Positions 16,116 through 25,880 of a DNA stretch of 40,217 nucleotides are shown one piece after another; positions within the stretch are counted from its first letter, which is position 1; every line of letters starts with the position of its first letter. The stretch spans positions 1-40,217 of the forward strand of contig NZ_JAGGNV010000007.1 of the NCBI RefSeq assembly GCF_018614955.1, written 5' to 3'. The notes under the pieces are model-generated. The model had not been told where the DNA came from. It saw only the letters and a program-made list of their open reading frames with translations, and did not search any database. The DNA comes from Variovorax paradoxus. Its GTDB lineage: Bacteria > Pseudomonadota > Gammaproteobacteria > Burkholderiales > Burkholderiaceae_C. Position numbers and translations under genes: made by a program.

Positions 16116-18437
16116 ATGATTGCCCAGGAACTGGAAGTCAGCTTGCACATGGCTTTTGTCGAAGCCAGGCAGCAGCGCCACGAGTTCATCACGGTGGAGC
16201 ACCTGCTGCTCGCTTTGCTGGACAACCCGAGTGCCGCAGAGGTTCTGCGCGCCTGCTCGGCCAACGTCGACGACCTCAGGGCGTCGCTCACCAATTTCAT
16301 CAAGGACAACACGCCCCAGGTGGCGGGTACCGACGATGTGGACACCCAGCCCACGCTCGGTTTCCAGCGCGTGATCCAGCGCGCCATCATGCATGTGCAA
16401 TCCACCGGCAACGGCAAGAAGGAAGTCACCGGCGCCAACGTGCTGGTCGCGATCTTCGGCGAAAAGGATTCGCACGCGGTCTACTACCTGCATCAGCAGG
16501 GCGTGACACGCCTCGATGTGGTGAACTTCATCGCCCACGGCATCAAGAAGAGCGATCCGCCGGAAGCCGCCAAGGGCAGCAGCGAGTCGTCCTCCGGCGA
16601 AGGCGAGGAGGGCGGCGGCGAGAAGAACGAGAAATCGTCCCCGCTCGAGCAGTTCACGCAAAACCTCAACCAGCTTGCCAAGGAAGGCAAGATCGATCCG
16701 CTGATCGGCCGCGAGTACGAGGTCGAGCGCGTGATCCAGATCCTGTGCCGCCGGCGCAAGAACAACCCGCTGCTGGTGGGTGAGGCCGGCGTCGGCAAGA
16801 CGGCGATCGCCGAGGGCCTGGCCTGGCGCATCACGCAGAACGACGTGCCCGAGATCCTGGCCGAGTCCCATGTCTACTCGCTCGACATGGGCGCGCTCCT
16901 GGCCGGCACCAAGTACCGCGGCGATTTCGAACAGCGCCTGAAGGGCGTGCTCAAGTCGCTCAAGGACAAGCCGAACGCGATCCTCTTCATCGACGAGATC
17001 CACACGCTGATCGGCGCCGGGGCGGCCTCGGGCGGCACGCTCGATGCGTCGAACCTGCTCAAGCCGGCGCTGTCCAGCGGCCAGCTCAAGTGCATCGGCG
17101 CCACCACCTTCACCGAATACCGCGGCATCTTCGAGAAGGATGCGGCCCTGTCGCGCCGTTTCCAGAAGGTCGACGTGGTCGAGCCGACGGTGCAGGAAAC
17201 CGTCGACATCCTGAAGGGCCTGAAGTCGCGCTTCGAGGAGCACCACGGCGTGAAGTACGGCGTGGCGGCGCTGCAGGCCGCGGCCGAGCTGAGCGCCAAG
17301 TACATCAACGACCGTCACCTGCCCGACAAGGCAATCGACGTCATCGATGAGGCCGGCGCCGCCCAGCGCATCCTGCCGGCGAACAAGCGCAAGAAGACCA
17401 TCAGCAAGGCCGAGGTCGAGGAAATCGTCGCCAAGATCGCGCGCATTCCCCCGGCCAACGTCTCGAACGACGACCGCGGCAAGCTGCAGACCATCGAGCG
17501 CGACCTGAAGAGCGTCGTGTTCGGCCAGGACAAGGCCCTCGAAGTGCTGGCCTCGGCCGTCAAGATGGCGCGTTCGGGCCTGGGCCGCGAAGACAAGCCG
17601 ATCGGCTCATTCCTGTTCAGCGGTCCCACCGGCGTCGGCAAGACCGAAGCGGCCAAGCAGCTCGCCTACATCATGGGCATCGAGCTGATCCGTTTCGACA
17701 TGTCCGAGTACATGGAGCGCCATGCGGTGAGCCGGCTGATCGGTGCGCCTCCGGGCTACGTCGGTTTCGACCAGGGCGGCCTCTTGACCGAAGCGATCAC
17801 GAAGAAGCCGCACGCGGTGCTCCTGCTCGACGAAATCGAGAAGGCGCATCCGGACATCTTCAACGTGCTGCTGCAGGTCATGGACCATGGCACGCTGACG
17901 GACAACAACGGACGCAAGGCCGACTTCCGCAACGTCATCATCGTCATGACGACCAATGCGGGCGCCGAGACCATGAACAAGGCGACCATCGGCTTCACCA
18001 ACCCGCGCCAAGCGGGCGACGAGATGGCCGATATCAAGCGCCTGTTCACGCCGGAGTTCCGCAACCGCCTGGATGCGACCGTGAGCTTCAAGGCCCTCGA
18101 CGAGCAGATCATCCTGCGCGTGGTCGACAAGTTCCTGCTGCAGCTCGAAACCCAGTTGGCCGAGAAGAAGGTCGACGTCACCTTCACCGACGCGCTGCGC
18201 AAGCACTTGGCGAAGAAGGGCTTCGATCCGCTAATGGGCGCACGGCCGATGCAGCGCCTGATCCAGGACACGATCCGCCGCGCACTGGCCGACGAACTGC
18301 TGTTCGGTCGCTTGCAGGAGGGTGGCCGCCTGACGGTGGATCTCGACGACAAGGAAGAGGTCCAGCTCGACATCCAGCCGATCGCGAAGAAAGAAGGGCG
18401 CGCGAAGCCCGAAGCGGAAGAGGCTGCAACGGGCTGA
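16116..18437 (+). CDS. clpA: ATP-dependent Clp protease ATP-binding subunit ClpA
   Basis: 773 residues. The N-terminal double Clp repeat (1-145) docks ClpS. An acidic/Ser-rich linker follows (about 150-175). The first AAA+ module has Walker A GEAGVGKT near 222-229 and Walker B ILFIDEIH. The second module has Walker A GPTGVGKT near 506-513 and Walker [14 protein letters not shown]. The protein unfolds substrates and feeds them to ClpP. The ribosome site AAGGAAA lies shortly before the ATG. It follows clpS, the conserved pairing, and ends at a strong terminator. ClpP itself is not in the window. Confidence 0.98.
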   Translation: MIAQELEVSLHMAFVEARQQRHEFITVEHLLLALLDNPSAAEVLRACSANVDDLRASLTNFIKDNTPQVAGTDDVDTQPTLGFQRVIQRAIMHVQSTGNGKKEVTGANVLVAIFGEKDSHAVYYLHQQGVTRLDVVNFIAHGIKKSDPPEAAKGSSESSSGEGEEGGGEKNEKSSPLEQFTQNLNQLAKEGKIDPLIGREYEVERVIQILCRRRKNNPLLVGEAGVGKTAIAEGLAWRITQNDVPEILAESHVYSLDMGALLAGTKYRGDFEQRLKGVLKSLKDKPNAILFIDEIHTLIGAGAASGGTLDASNLLKPALSSGQLKCIGATTFTEYRGIFEKDAALSRRFQKVDVVEPTVQETVDILKGLKSRFEEHHGVKYGVAALQAAAELSAKYINDRHLPDKAIDVIDEAGAAQRILPANKRKKTISKAEVEEIVAKIARIPPANVSNDDRGKLQTIERDLKSVVFGQDKALEVLASAVKMARSGLGREDKPIGSFLFSGPTGVGKTEAAKQLAYIMGIELIRFDMSEYMERHAVSRLIGAPPGYVGFDQGGLLTEAITKKPHAVLLLDEIEKAHPDIFNVLLQVMDHGTLTDNNGRKADFRNVIIVMTTNAGAETMNKATIGFTNPRQAGDEMADIKRLFTPEFRNRLDATVSFKALDEQIILRVVDKFLLQLETQLAEKKVDVTFTDALRKHLAKKGFDPLMGARPMQRLIQDTIRRALADELLFGRLQEGGRLTVDLDDKEEVQLDIQPIAKKEGRAKPEAEEAATG

Positions 18438-18463
18438 TCCGCTCGTCCGGAGTCCGCTCACAG

Positions 18464-18494
18464 GGCCGGTAGCATTGCGCTACCGGCCTTTTTT
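18464..18494 (+). terminator. Rho-independent terminator of clpA
   Basis: GGCCGGTAGC (18464-18473) pairs with GCTACCGGCC (18479-18488) around a five-base loop, followed by six T. It lies 27 bases after the clpA stop and just before the cls gene. Confidence 0.93.
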
Positions 18495-18516
18495 CATTCA
18501 TCGACCTCTTTCGCCC

Positions 18517-19974
18517 TTGATCCTCCCTGAGCTCAGCCACGAATGGAAGACCGGCCTCTCCCTGGCATGGAGCGGCTACATCGCGGTGTTGTCCGTCTGG
18601 ATCGTGATGCAGAAGCGCGCGCCGGTGTCGACGATGAGCTGGATTCTCTCGCTCGCGCTGCTGCCCTTCGCCGGCTTCGTCATCTACTACTTCCTCGGGC
18701 CGCAGCGCTTGAAGAAGCAGCGCCTCAAGCGGCTGCGCAGCCGCGCGATCGCCCAGGCGCCGGCCGACGTCGCCACGCTGCGCGAGGCCGCGAACCGCGC
18801 GCCGCCCGCCCTGCGGCAGATGGCTGCGCTCGGCACGGCCGCCTGCGGCCTGCCGGTGTCGAGCGCGACGGCGGCCCGCCTGTTGTCCGGCGGCGCCAGC
18901 ACCTTCGACGCCATCTTCGAAGCGATCGGCAGCGCACGCGACCACGTCCACCTCGAGTACTACATCTTCGAGCCCGACACCATCGGCACCGCGCTGCGCG
19001 AGCTGCTGGTCGAACGCGCGCGGGCGGGCGTGACCGTGCGCCTGCTGCTCGATGCGCTCGGCTCCAAGCGCATCGGCCGCAAGTTCATGGCGCCGATGCT
19101 TGCCGCCGGTATCCAGGTTGCGCTGTTCCACGACACCCGCATCGGCCGCCGCTTGCGGCCCGTGACCAACTACCGCACCCACCGAAAGATCGTGGTGTGC
19201 GACGGGCGCGTCGGCTTCACCGGCGGCGTCAACATCACCGACGAGGAAGACCGGCGGGTGCGGCCCGACGCGTATCACGACGTCCACCTGCGCATCGAAG
19301 GCAGCGCGGTGCGCTGGCTGCAAACCACCTTTCTCGAAGATTGGGCCTACGCGACCGGCGAAGACCCGCGCCGGATGGACGAAGCCATCGACAAGCTGCT
19401 GCCGCGTCTGCCGGCCGAGGAGGGCGCGGGCGACATCCCGGTGCAGATCGTCACCAGCGGTCCCGACAGCGGCCTCGAAGCCATCCATCGCATGCATGTC
19501 GCTGCCATCCACACGTCCGCGCAGCGCGCCTGGCTGACCACGCCATACTTCGTGCCCGGCGAGCCGGCCCTGATGGCGCTCACCAACGCGGCGCTGCGCG
19601 GCGTCGACGTGCGCCTGCTGGTGCCGCGGCGCAGCGACTCGCTGGTCGTGAGCGCCGCGGCGCGCTCCTACTACGACGAGCTCATTGCGGCCGGCGTCAA
19701 GATCTGGGAGTACAAGGCGCGCATGCTGCATTCCAAGACGCTGGTGGTGGACGACAACTGCGCGATGATCGGCACCGCCAATTTCGACAACCGCAGCTTC
19801 CGGCTCAACTTCGAGGTGTGTGCCGTGATCTATGGTCCGGCGCTGGCCAAGCCGCTCGCCGCCCAGTTCGAAACCGACCTTCACAGCGCCGCGGCCGTGC
19901 GTGCCAACCGAAAGCGCAGCTTCCTTCCCCAGCTCGGCGACGCGACGGCACGCCTTTTCTCACCTTTGCTCTGA
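18517..19974 (+). CDS. cls: Cardiolipin synthase (phospholipase D superfamily)
   Basis: 485 residues from the TTG at 18517. Two N-terminal membrane helices (about 8-30 and 40-62) precede two HKD catalytic motifs: HRKIVVCDGRVGFTGG and HSKTLVVDDNCAMIGTANFD. The enzyme condenses two phosphatidylglycerols to cardiolipin, or uses related donors, at the inner membrane. The start is uncertain: the frame is open back into the clpA terminator and no ribosome site or ATG is suitable. TTG 18517 keeps the complete first helix; a GTG near 18586 would cut into it. It is followed two bases later by sbcB. Confidence 0.92.
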   Translation: MILPELSHEWKTGLSLAWSGYIAVLSVWIVMQKRAPVSTMSWILSLALLPFAGFVIYYFLGPQRLKKQRLKRLRSRAIAQAPADVATLREAANRAPPALRQMAALGTAACGLPVSSATAARLLSGGASTFDAIFEAIGSARDHVHLEYYIFEPDTIGTALRELLVERARAGVTVRLLLDALGSKRIGRKFMAPMLAAGIQVALFHDTRIGRRLRPVTNYRTHRKIVVCDGRVGFTGGVNITDEEDRRVRPDAYHDVHLRIEGSAVRWLQTTFLEDWAYATGEDPRRMDEAIDKLLPRLPAEEGAGDIPVQIVTSGPDSGLEAIHRMHVAAIHTSAQRAWLTTPYFVPGEPALMALTNAALRGVDVRLLVPRRSDSLVVSAAARSYYDELIAAGVKIWEYKARMLHSKTLVVDDNCAMIGTANFDNRSFRLNFEVCAVIYGPALAKPLAAQFETDLHSAAAVRANRKRSFLPQLGDATARLFSPLL

Positions 19975-19976
19975 CG

Positions 19977-21416
19977 ATGTCCCAAACCTTCCTCTGGCAC
20001 GACTACGAAACCTTCGGCGCCGTGCCGCGCCGCGACCGGCCATCGCAGTTCGCCGCCATCCGCACCGACGCCGCGCTCAACGAGATCGGCGAGCCCTTGA
20101 TGATCTACTGCAAGCCCGCGCCGGACTATCTGCCGAGCCCGGAGGCCTGCCTGATCACCGGCATCACGCCGCAGATCTGCCTCGAACGCGGCATTCCGGA
20201 GCACGAGTTCGCCGCGCAGATCGAGCGTGCGTTCTCGCAGCCCGGCACCATCGGCGTCGGCTACAACACCATCCGCTTCGACGACGAGGTGACGCGCTTC
20301 CTGTTCTGGCGCAATCTCATCGACCCCTATGCGCGCGAGTGGCAGAACGATTGCGGCCGCTGGGACCTGCTCGACGTCGTGCGACTCACCTATGCCTTGC
20401 GGCCAGACGGCATCGAGTGGCCGAAGAAGGACGACGGCACGCAGAGCTTCAAGCTCGGAGACCTGGCGCGGGCCAACGGGCTGCTCCACGAATCGGCACA
20501 CGATGCGCTGTCGGACGTGCGCGCCACCATCGCACTGGCGCGCCTGATCCGCGACAAGCAGCCGAGGCTTTTCGACTTCGCCTTCGCGCTGCACAGGAAA
20601 GACCGGGTCGCTAGCGAGCTGGGCCTGCCGGCCACGCGCGAGACGGCGCGGCCCTTCCTGCACGTCTCCGGCATGTTCCCGGCCGAGCGCGGCTGCCTGT
20701 CCGTGATGTGGCCGCTCGCAAGCCATCCGACCAACAAGAACGAGCTGATCGCCTGGGACCTGGCGCACGACCCGAGCGAGCTGCGCGGCCTCGACGTCGC
20801 GACGCTGCGCCAGCGCCTCTTCACGCGCAGCGCCGATCTGCCCGAAGGCGTGCTGCGCCTGCCGGTAAAGAGCGTGCACCTGAACAAGTCGCCGATGGTG
20901 GTCGGAAACCTGAAGACCTTGGCGCCGGCCATGGCCACGCGCTGGAGCATCGATATCGAAGCGGCGCTGCGCAACGCCGCGCTGGCGGCCGCCTTGCCCG
21001 ACATGAGCGCGATCTGGCCGCAGGTGTACGAACGCCCGCGCGAGGCAGCGCCGGACGTCGACGAAGACCTTTACGGCGGCTTCGTCGGCAATGGCGATCG
21101 CCGCCGGCTCACCCAGCTGCGCAGCCTGCCGCCGGCCGAGCTCGCGCATTCGCGCACCGGCTTCGACGATCCCCGGCTCGAAGAGCTGTTGTTTCGCTAC
21201 CGAGCCCGCAACTTTCCCGATACGCTCGGCGAAGAGGAAGCCGAACGCTGGGAGGCGCATCGCGTCGCGCGGCTGCTCGAAGGCGAAGGCGGGGTGCGCA
21301 ACGTCGACCGGCTCTTCGCCGAGATCGACGTGCTGGCGGAGACGGCCGATGAGCGCGGCGAAGAGATCCTCGGCGCACTCTACGAATACGCCGAGGCGAT
21401 CGCGCCCGCGGTTTGA
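19977..21416 (+). CDS. sbcB: Exodeoxyribonuclease I
   Basis: 479 residues. The DnaQ-like DEDDh exonuclease domain begins FLWHDYETFGAVPRRDRPS (Asp and Glu of motif I). It continues with GYNTIRFDDEVTRF (motif II) and ends with HDALSDVRATIALA (His and Asp of motif III, near 173-178). The SH3-like and helical extension domains of ExoI follow. It degrades single-stranded DNA 3' to 5' in repair and recombination. It begins two bases after the cls stop with no visible ribosome site, so coupling to cls is likely. Confidence 0.95.
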   Translation: MSQTFLWHDYETFGAVPRRDRPSQFAAIRTDAALNEIGEPLMIYCKPAPDYLPSPEACLITGITPQICLERGIPEHEFAAQIERAFSQPGTIGVGYNTIRFDDEVTRFLFWRNLIDPYAREWQNDCGRWDLLDVVRLTYALRPDGIEWPKKDDGTQSFKLGDLARANGLLHESAHDALSDVRATIALARLIRDKQPRLFDFAFALHRKDRVASELGLPATRETARPFLHVSGMFPAERGCLSVMWPLASHPTNKNELIAWDLAHDPSELRGLDVATLRQRLFTRSADLPEGVLRLPVKSVHLNKSPMVVGNLKTLAPAMATRWSIDIEAALRNAALAAALPDMSAIWPQVYERPREAAPDVDEDLYGGFVGNGDRRRLTQLRSLPPAELAHSRTGFDDPRLEELLFRYRARNFPDTLGEEEAERWEAHRVARLLEGEGGVRNVDRLFAEIDVLAETADERGEEILGALYEYAEAIAPAV

Positions 21417-21434
21417 GGAAGAGAAGGAGCACCC

Positions 21435-21839
21435 ATGAACAAAAAGGCAAGCGGCACCTTCGAAGTGAAGATGCAGCCGCTCTGGCAGAGCGAGCAGACC
21501 GAAGGCGCGACGCTCGGCAGGATGTCGCTCGACAAGCAGTTCAGCGGCGACCTCGCGGGCACCGGCCAGGGCGAGATGCTGAGCGCCGTCACGACGACGC
21601 AGGGATCGGCCGGCTACGTGGCCATCGAGCGCGTGACGGCGACGCTGCACGGCCGCGAGGGCAGCTTCGTCCTGCAGCACACGGGCACCATGACGCGCGG
21701 CGAGCAGCAGCTGTCGATCACCGTCGTGCCGGATTCGGCCACCGGCCAGCTCGCCGGCCTTGCAGGCAGGCTGGCGATCCGCATCGCCGACGGCAAGCAT
21801 TTCTACGATTTCGACTACAACCTGCCCGAAGGCGCGTGA
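21435..21839 (+). CDS. DUF3224 domain protein
   Basis: 134 residues from the ATG at 21435, preceded by AAGAGAAGGAG. The sequence matches the DUF3224 pattern: an N-terminal [12 protein letters not shown] strand, [39 protein letters not shown] and a FDYNLPE end. It has a probable small all-beta (allene-oxide-cyclase-like) fold, cytoplasmic, with no signal peptide. No function is established. It follows sbcB by 18 bases and precedes an ABM-domain gene by 15, so the three may be co-transcribed. Confidence 0.85.
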   Translation: MNKKASGTFEVKMQPLWQSEQTEGATLGRMSLDKQFSGDLAGTGQGEMLSAVTTTQGSAGYVAIERVTATLHGREGSFVLQHTGTMTRGEQQLSITVVPDSATGQLAGLAGRLAIRIADGKHFYDFDYNLPEGA

Positions 21840-21854
21840 CCCAAGGAGAGTCTC

Positions 21855-22151
21855 ATGATTCTTGTGACCGGCGACATCCTCGCCAAGAGCGACACCGTGG
21901 ACGAAGTCCTCGCGCTGAGCCTCGAACACGTGCGCCGTTCGCGCGCCGAGCCGGGCTGCATCTCGCATGCCGTGCACCGCGACGCAGAAAACGCGCTGCG
22001 CCTGGTCTTCATCGAGCAATGGGTAGATCGGGCGGCACTCCTGGCCCACTTTGCGGTCCCGGCCTCGCGTGCCTTCGCCAAGGCGGCCGGCGGGCTTGCT
22101 GCGGCGGCGCCCACGATCCAGATCTACGAGGCCGAGCCCGTCAAGCTGTGA
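21855..22151 (+). CDS. ABM (antibiotic biosynthesis monooxygenase-like) domain protein
   Basis: 98 residues, a single ferredoxin-like ABM domain: MILVTGDILAKSD, the helix EVLALSLEHVRRSRAEPGC, and the FIEQWVDRAALLAHF strand/helix. Members include quinol monooxygenase YgiN and small haem- or dye-degrading enzymes. The reaction cannot be predicted here. It is expected to dimerise. The ribosome site AAGGAGAG precedes the ATG. It lies between the DUF3224 gene and a GNAT gene in a tight rightward run. Confidence 0.8.
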   Translation: MILVTGDILAKSDTVDEVLALSLEHVRRSRAEPGCISHAVHRDAENALRLVFIEQWVDRAALLAHFAVPASRAFAKAAGGLAAAAPTIQIYEAEPVKL

Positions 22152-22155
22152 AACC

Positions 22156-22677
22156 GTGAGCCTTCGCCGCCTGACCCCCGACGACGCCGCAGCGTACCGG
22201 GCGCTGATGCTCGAAGCCTACGCGCGCCATCCCGACGCCTTCACCTCCACCGTGGCCGAACGCGAGGCCTTGCCCTTGTCGTGGTGGACGTCGCGGCTCG
22301 ATGCCTCGCCGCAGGCACCGCAGGTCGTGCTGGGCGCCTTCGACGCCATGGGCCTTCTGGCAGGCGCGGCAGGCCTGCTGTTCGAGTCGCGCGAGAAGTC
22401 GCGGCACAAGGCGAACCTGTTCGGCATGTATGTCGCGCCGGCCGCCCGGCAAGGCGGCTTCGGCCGCCAGCTGGTGCTGGGCCTGCTGGCGGAGGCTGCG
22501 GCGCGCGAGGGCGTCAAACTGATCCAGTTGACGGTGACCCAGGGCAACGATGCCGCGCAGGCGCTCTACGAGCGTTGCGGCTTTGCCGCCTTCGGCGTCG
22601 AGCCGTTCGCCGTCGCACAGGGCGGCACCTTTCTATCGAAGGTCCATATGTGGCGCGCGGTCGCCGCGTTCGCCTGA
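22156..22677 (+). CDS. GNAT family N-acetyltransferase
   Basis: 173 residues from the GTG at 22156, four bases after the preceding stop. The GNAT core is visible: a beta strand with NLFGMYVAPAARQGGFGRQL (acetyl-CoA pyrophosphate loop of Q/RxxGxG/A type, here RQGGFG), then LIQLTVTQGNDAAQALYERC and the GF..FGVEPFA end. It transfers an acetyl group from acetyl-CoA to an unknown amine. The N-terminus SLRRLTPDDAAAYRALMLEA is typical. It is convergent with the deaminase gene, with two bases between the stop codons. Confidence 0.85.
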   Translation: MSLRRLTPDDAAAYRALMLEAYARHPDAFTSTVAEREALPLSWWTSRLDASPQAPQVVLGAFDAMGLLAGAAGLLFESREKSRHKANLFGMYVAPAARQGGFGRQLVLGLLAEAAAREGVKLIQLTVTQGNDAAQALYERCGFAAFGVEPFAVAQGGTFLSKVHMWRAVAAFA

Positions 22678-22679
22678 GC

Positions 22680-23960
22680 TCAGTGCTTCGGATGCATCCA
22701 GGCGGTGGCCGCCGGCCGGTCCGCCAGGTGCAGGGACGCCGTCGCAGCCGGCGTCTCGGCCAGCAGCCGGCCCTTGCGATACACCTTGAGCCGCGTCGCG
22801 CGCAGCCGGATCGCCTCGACAGGGTCACGCGCCTGCAGCAGCACGAAGCTCGCATCGCAGCCCGCTTCGAGTCCATAGCCGCGGAGCCCGAACACTTTCG
22901 CGGCATTGACCGTGACCGCGTCGAAGCACTGCCGGATGCCGCTCTGGCTCGTCATCTGCGCCACGTGCAGGCCCATGTGCGCGACCTCCAGCATGTCGCC
23001 CGAACCCATGCCGTACCAGGGGTCCATCACGCAGTCGTGGCCGAAGGCGACGTTCACGCCTTGGCGCATCAGCTCGGGCACGCGCGTCATGCCGCGCCGC
23101 TTGGGGTAGCTGTCGTGGCGGCCCTGCAGCGTGATGTTGATCAGCGGGTTGGCGACCACGCTGACGCCGGCCTCGGCGATGAGCGGCAGCAGCTTGCTCA
23201 CGTAGTAGTTGTCCATCGAATGCATCGAGGTGCAGTGCGAGCCGGTGACCCGGCCCTGCAGCCCGAGGCGCTGCGTTTCGAAGGCCAGCGTCTCGATGTG
23301 GCGCGAGAGCGGGTCGTCCGATTCGTCGCAGTGCATGTCCACCGGCAGACCGCGCTCGGCAGCCAGCTCGCACAAGAGCTTCACGCTTGCGGCGCCGTCG
23401 GCCATGGTGCGTTCGAAGTGCGGAATGCCGCCGACCGCGTCCACGCCCTTGTCGAGCGCGCGCTTCAAGTTGGCTACGCCGCCGCGCGAGCGCAGCACGC
23501 CGTCCTGCGGGAAGGCGACCAGCTGCAGGTCCAGGTAGGGTGATACGCGCCGCTTGACTTCGAGCAGCGCATCGACCGCGAGCAGGCTCGTGTCGCTGGT
23601 GTCCACATGGCTGCGGATCGCGAGCAGGCCCTTGGCGACGGCCCAGTCGCAGTAGGCGAGTGCGCGTTCGATCAGCGCCTCGGCCGTGAGCAGCGGCTTG
23701 AGCTCGCCCCACAGTGCGATGCCTTCGAGCAGCGTGCCGCTCTGGTTGACGCGCGGCAGGCCGTAGCTCAGCGTGGCGTCCATGTGGAAGTGCGGGTCGA
23801 TGAAATGCGGTGCGACCAGCAGGCCCTGGGCGTCGAGCTTTTCGTGCGCCGGTGCATCGAGGCCCGCCGTCACTTCGACGATGCGGCCGTCCTGCACGGC
23901 GATCGACATGTCGGTGCGGCCGTCGGGGAGGGTGGCGTGGGTGATGAGGAGATTCAGCAT
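22680..23960 (-). CDS. codA: Cytosine deaminase-like amidohydrolase
   Basis: 426 residues closely following E. coli CodA. Metal-ligand HxH in DPHFHMD, substrate Gln in AFPQDG, catalytic Glu in VDMHCDESDD, His in GSHCTSMHS, and metal Asp in FGHDCVMDPWYGMG. It hydrolyses cytosine to uracil and ammonia, and related members act on creatinine or isoguanine, so the substrate is likely but not certain. There is no signal peptide, so it is cytoplasmic. It starts at the ATG at 23960. Its product would enter the upp/URC1/URC4 pathway encoded about 7.4 kb upstream on the same strand. The heme peroxidase remnant separates it from that operon. Confidence 0.88.
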   Translation of the reverse strand: MLNLLITHATLPDGRTDMSIAVQDGRIVEVTAGLDAPAHEKLDAQGLLVAPHFIDPHFHMDATLSYGLPRVNQSGTLLEGIALWGELKPLLTAEALIERALAYCDWAVAKGLLAIRSHVDTSDTSLLAVDALLEVKRRVSPYLDLQLVAFPQDGVLRSRGGVANLKRALDKGVDAVGGIPHFERTMADGAASVKLLCELAAERGLPVDMHCDESDDPLSRHIETLAFETQRLGLQGRVTGSHCTSMHSMDNYYVSKLLPLIAEAGVSVVANPLINITLQGRHDSYPKRRGMTRVPELMRQGVNVAFGHDCVMDPWYGMGSGDMLEVAHMGLHVAQMTSQSGIRQCFDAVTVNAAKVFGLRGYGLEAGCDASFVLLQARDPVEAIRLRATRLKVYRKGRLLAETPAATASLHLADRPAATAWMHPKH

Positions 23961-24321
23961 GGGCGGGTCTCGTGGCCTGCAGCAATCGTGCCTGATGTTC
24001 GGATTATGTGGGCCGCGATCAGGTCTCCCGGCTATGGCGCCCGTCGTAATTGGAGTGCATTAGAGCGGGTGTCGTATGACGAATGCCGCGCTGCAAACCT
24101 TTGAAAAATCACGGCTGCGGCGCCCACAATGATCCGCATCGATGCCGGACTGCTCGGCACTTCGATGTCGCGCTCATTCGGCGCCGTGAACGGCGGCCGA
24201 CACGATCCGCGCATTTGCGCGGAGATTCGACACCCCCTACTGAACGATCTGGCCCACGGCGACGAGGGTCCCGGGGGTGTGCTTTCCTCTGCAGGCGAAA
24301 TACTCCCCAAGGAGTCCCGTG
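23961..24321. promoter_or_regulatory. Intergenic region between codA and the peroxidase pseudogene
   Basis: No convincing gene lies in these 361 bases. On the minus strand CATAAT (24008-24003) could be a -10 element for codA, without a good -35. A perfect inverted repeat with eight-base arms and a two-base centre lies at 24206-24223 (TCCGCGCA / TGCGCGGA). It is not followed by a T-run, so it is a better candidate for an operator or leader hairpin than a terminator. The peroxidase ribosome site AAGGAG is at the right-hand end. Confidence 0.35.
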
Positions 24322-25873
24322 ATGAACAGCCGGTCCTCGAAGTCTCCCCCACCACCCAAGCCGCCCACCAGCCATGGCGAGAGCACGGCCAACGCCGACC
24401 CGGTGCGCAGCAACATCGTCAAGCCGGGCCGCTTCGGCTTCCTGTTCCCCGAGTTGTCGAGCAGCCCGTGGACCACCGGCAGCGCGGCAACCGATGCCCA
24501 GGTGGCCGAGGAACTCGGCGACGCGATGCATGCCGGCGGGCCGCCGACGCCCGGCGTGATCCCGGCGGGCTTCACCTACTTCGGCCAGTTCGTCGACCAC
24601 GACATCACCTTCGATCCGACCAGCATCGGGGAGAACGCGGTCGATGTCGCGGACCTCGTCAACTTCCGAACCCCGGCGCTGGACCTCGACAGTCTCTACG
24701 GCTCGGGCCCGCGCGATCAGCCCTTCCTCTACCGCCGGCAGACCGACACCAAGAGCAACAGTTCCTCATCGGCCCGGTGGCCGACCCCAAGGGCGGACCG
24801 GGCCAGGACGTGCAGGCCGTCAAGGATCTGGACGGCGCGCCGTACGACTTGCCCCGTGCCTGCTTCGGGCTCGGCGACCGCACCGCCATCCTGGGCGACA
24901 AGCGAAACGACGAGAACCTGATCATCGCGCAGCTGCACCGCACGATGCTGCATTTCCACAATGCCGTGTGCACCGAGTTTCCCGAGAAGTCCTTCGAGGA
25001 GGTGCGCCTGATCGTCATCCAGCACTACCAGCAGATCCTGCTGAACCAGTTCCTGCCGCTGATCGTGGGCAAGAAGGCGCTGAAGGAGGCGTTGGAGAAG
25101 CTGTGGTTCTACCGGATCGGCCCGTGCGCGCTGGCGACGCAGCCCTTCATTCCGCTGGAGTTCTCGGGCGCAGCCTATCGCTACGGGCACAGCATGGTGC
25201 GTTCCGTCTACAACTTCAACCGCGTGTTTCCCCAAGGCACCGACTTCAGGCTGGCTTTCACCTTCACCGGCGACGGCGGGTTCTTCGGCCACCTGCAGTA
25301 CCCGACCAACTGGCTGCTCGACTGGAGCGCGTTCTTCCCCGGTCTCGGCGCGAAGCCGCAAATGGCTGGCGCGATCGATGCAAGCCTGTCGGACCAGCTG
25401 ATGATCGGCGGCGACCCGGCGGCCAACCCGCCCGTCAAGGGCATTCCGCTGGCCAGGCTCAACCTGCTGCGCAGCTCGCGCCACTACAGGCTGCCCACCG
25501 GGCAGGCGGTGGCGGCGCGCATGAGCAAGCCGGTGCTGACCAGGGCCCAGCTGGAATCCGGAACGGGCGGAAGGTCGTCAAGAAGTTCAACATCGGCCGC
25601 CACACGCCGCTGTGGTTCTATCTGCTCAAGGAGGCGGAAATCAAGGCCGGCGGCGAGCATCTCGGCCCGGCCGGCGCGGCCATCGTCGCGGAGGTCTTCA
25701 TCGGGCTGCTCAAGGACGATCCTGAGAGCGTGCTCAACAACCCGCAGAGCACGGTGCTGCCTTCGGCCGATGGCGCCTTCAAGATCAGCGACCTGTTCAA
25801 CTTCGTCGAGAAGCACAAGGGCCAGTCGAATATTCCGGCGGCGGGCGTGATCAACCCACTGGGCCCGCCTTGA
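24322..25873 (+). pseudogene. Heme peroxidase (animal peroxidase-type), broken by two frameshifts
   Basis: Starting at the ATG at 24322 (ribosome site AAGGAG), family-like sequence occupies three reading frames in turn. Frame one (to about 24760) carries the distal-His region GQFVDHDITFDPTS and the LDLDSLYGSGPRDQP motif. The next frame (about 24760-25567) carries NDENLIIAQLHRTMLHFHN and the proximal-His helix YRYGHSMVRSVYNFN. The last frame (about 25568-25873) carries FNIGRHTPLWFYLLKEAE to the stop. Both junctions are explained by loss of one base: restoring one A near 24760 gives a Lys-Phe-Leu join, and one C near 25568 gives a Gly-Arg-Lys join. All catalytic landmarks remain, so the decay is recent or these are sequencing errors. 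Intact, it would be a protein of about 517 residues oxidising unknown substrates with peroxide. Confidence 0.8.
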
Positions 25874-25880
25874 AACCGGA

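Noticed and set aside
15996..17318. Long open frame on the strand opposite clpS/clpA
   Set aside because: Its composition (Arg/Gly/Ala/Val rich, no domain) is what GC-rich codon bias gives antisense to a conserved gene; ClpA motifs on the other strand are complete.
19881..22049. Very long open frame antisense to sbcB and its neighbours
   Set aside because: It spans several well supported genes on the other strand and shows no protein-like domain.
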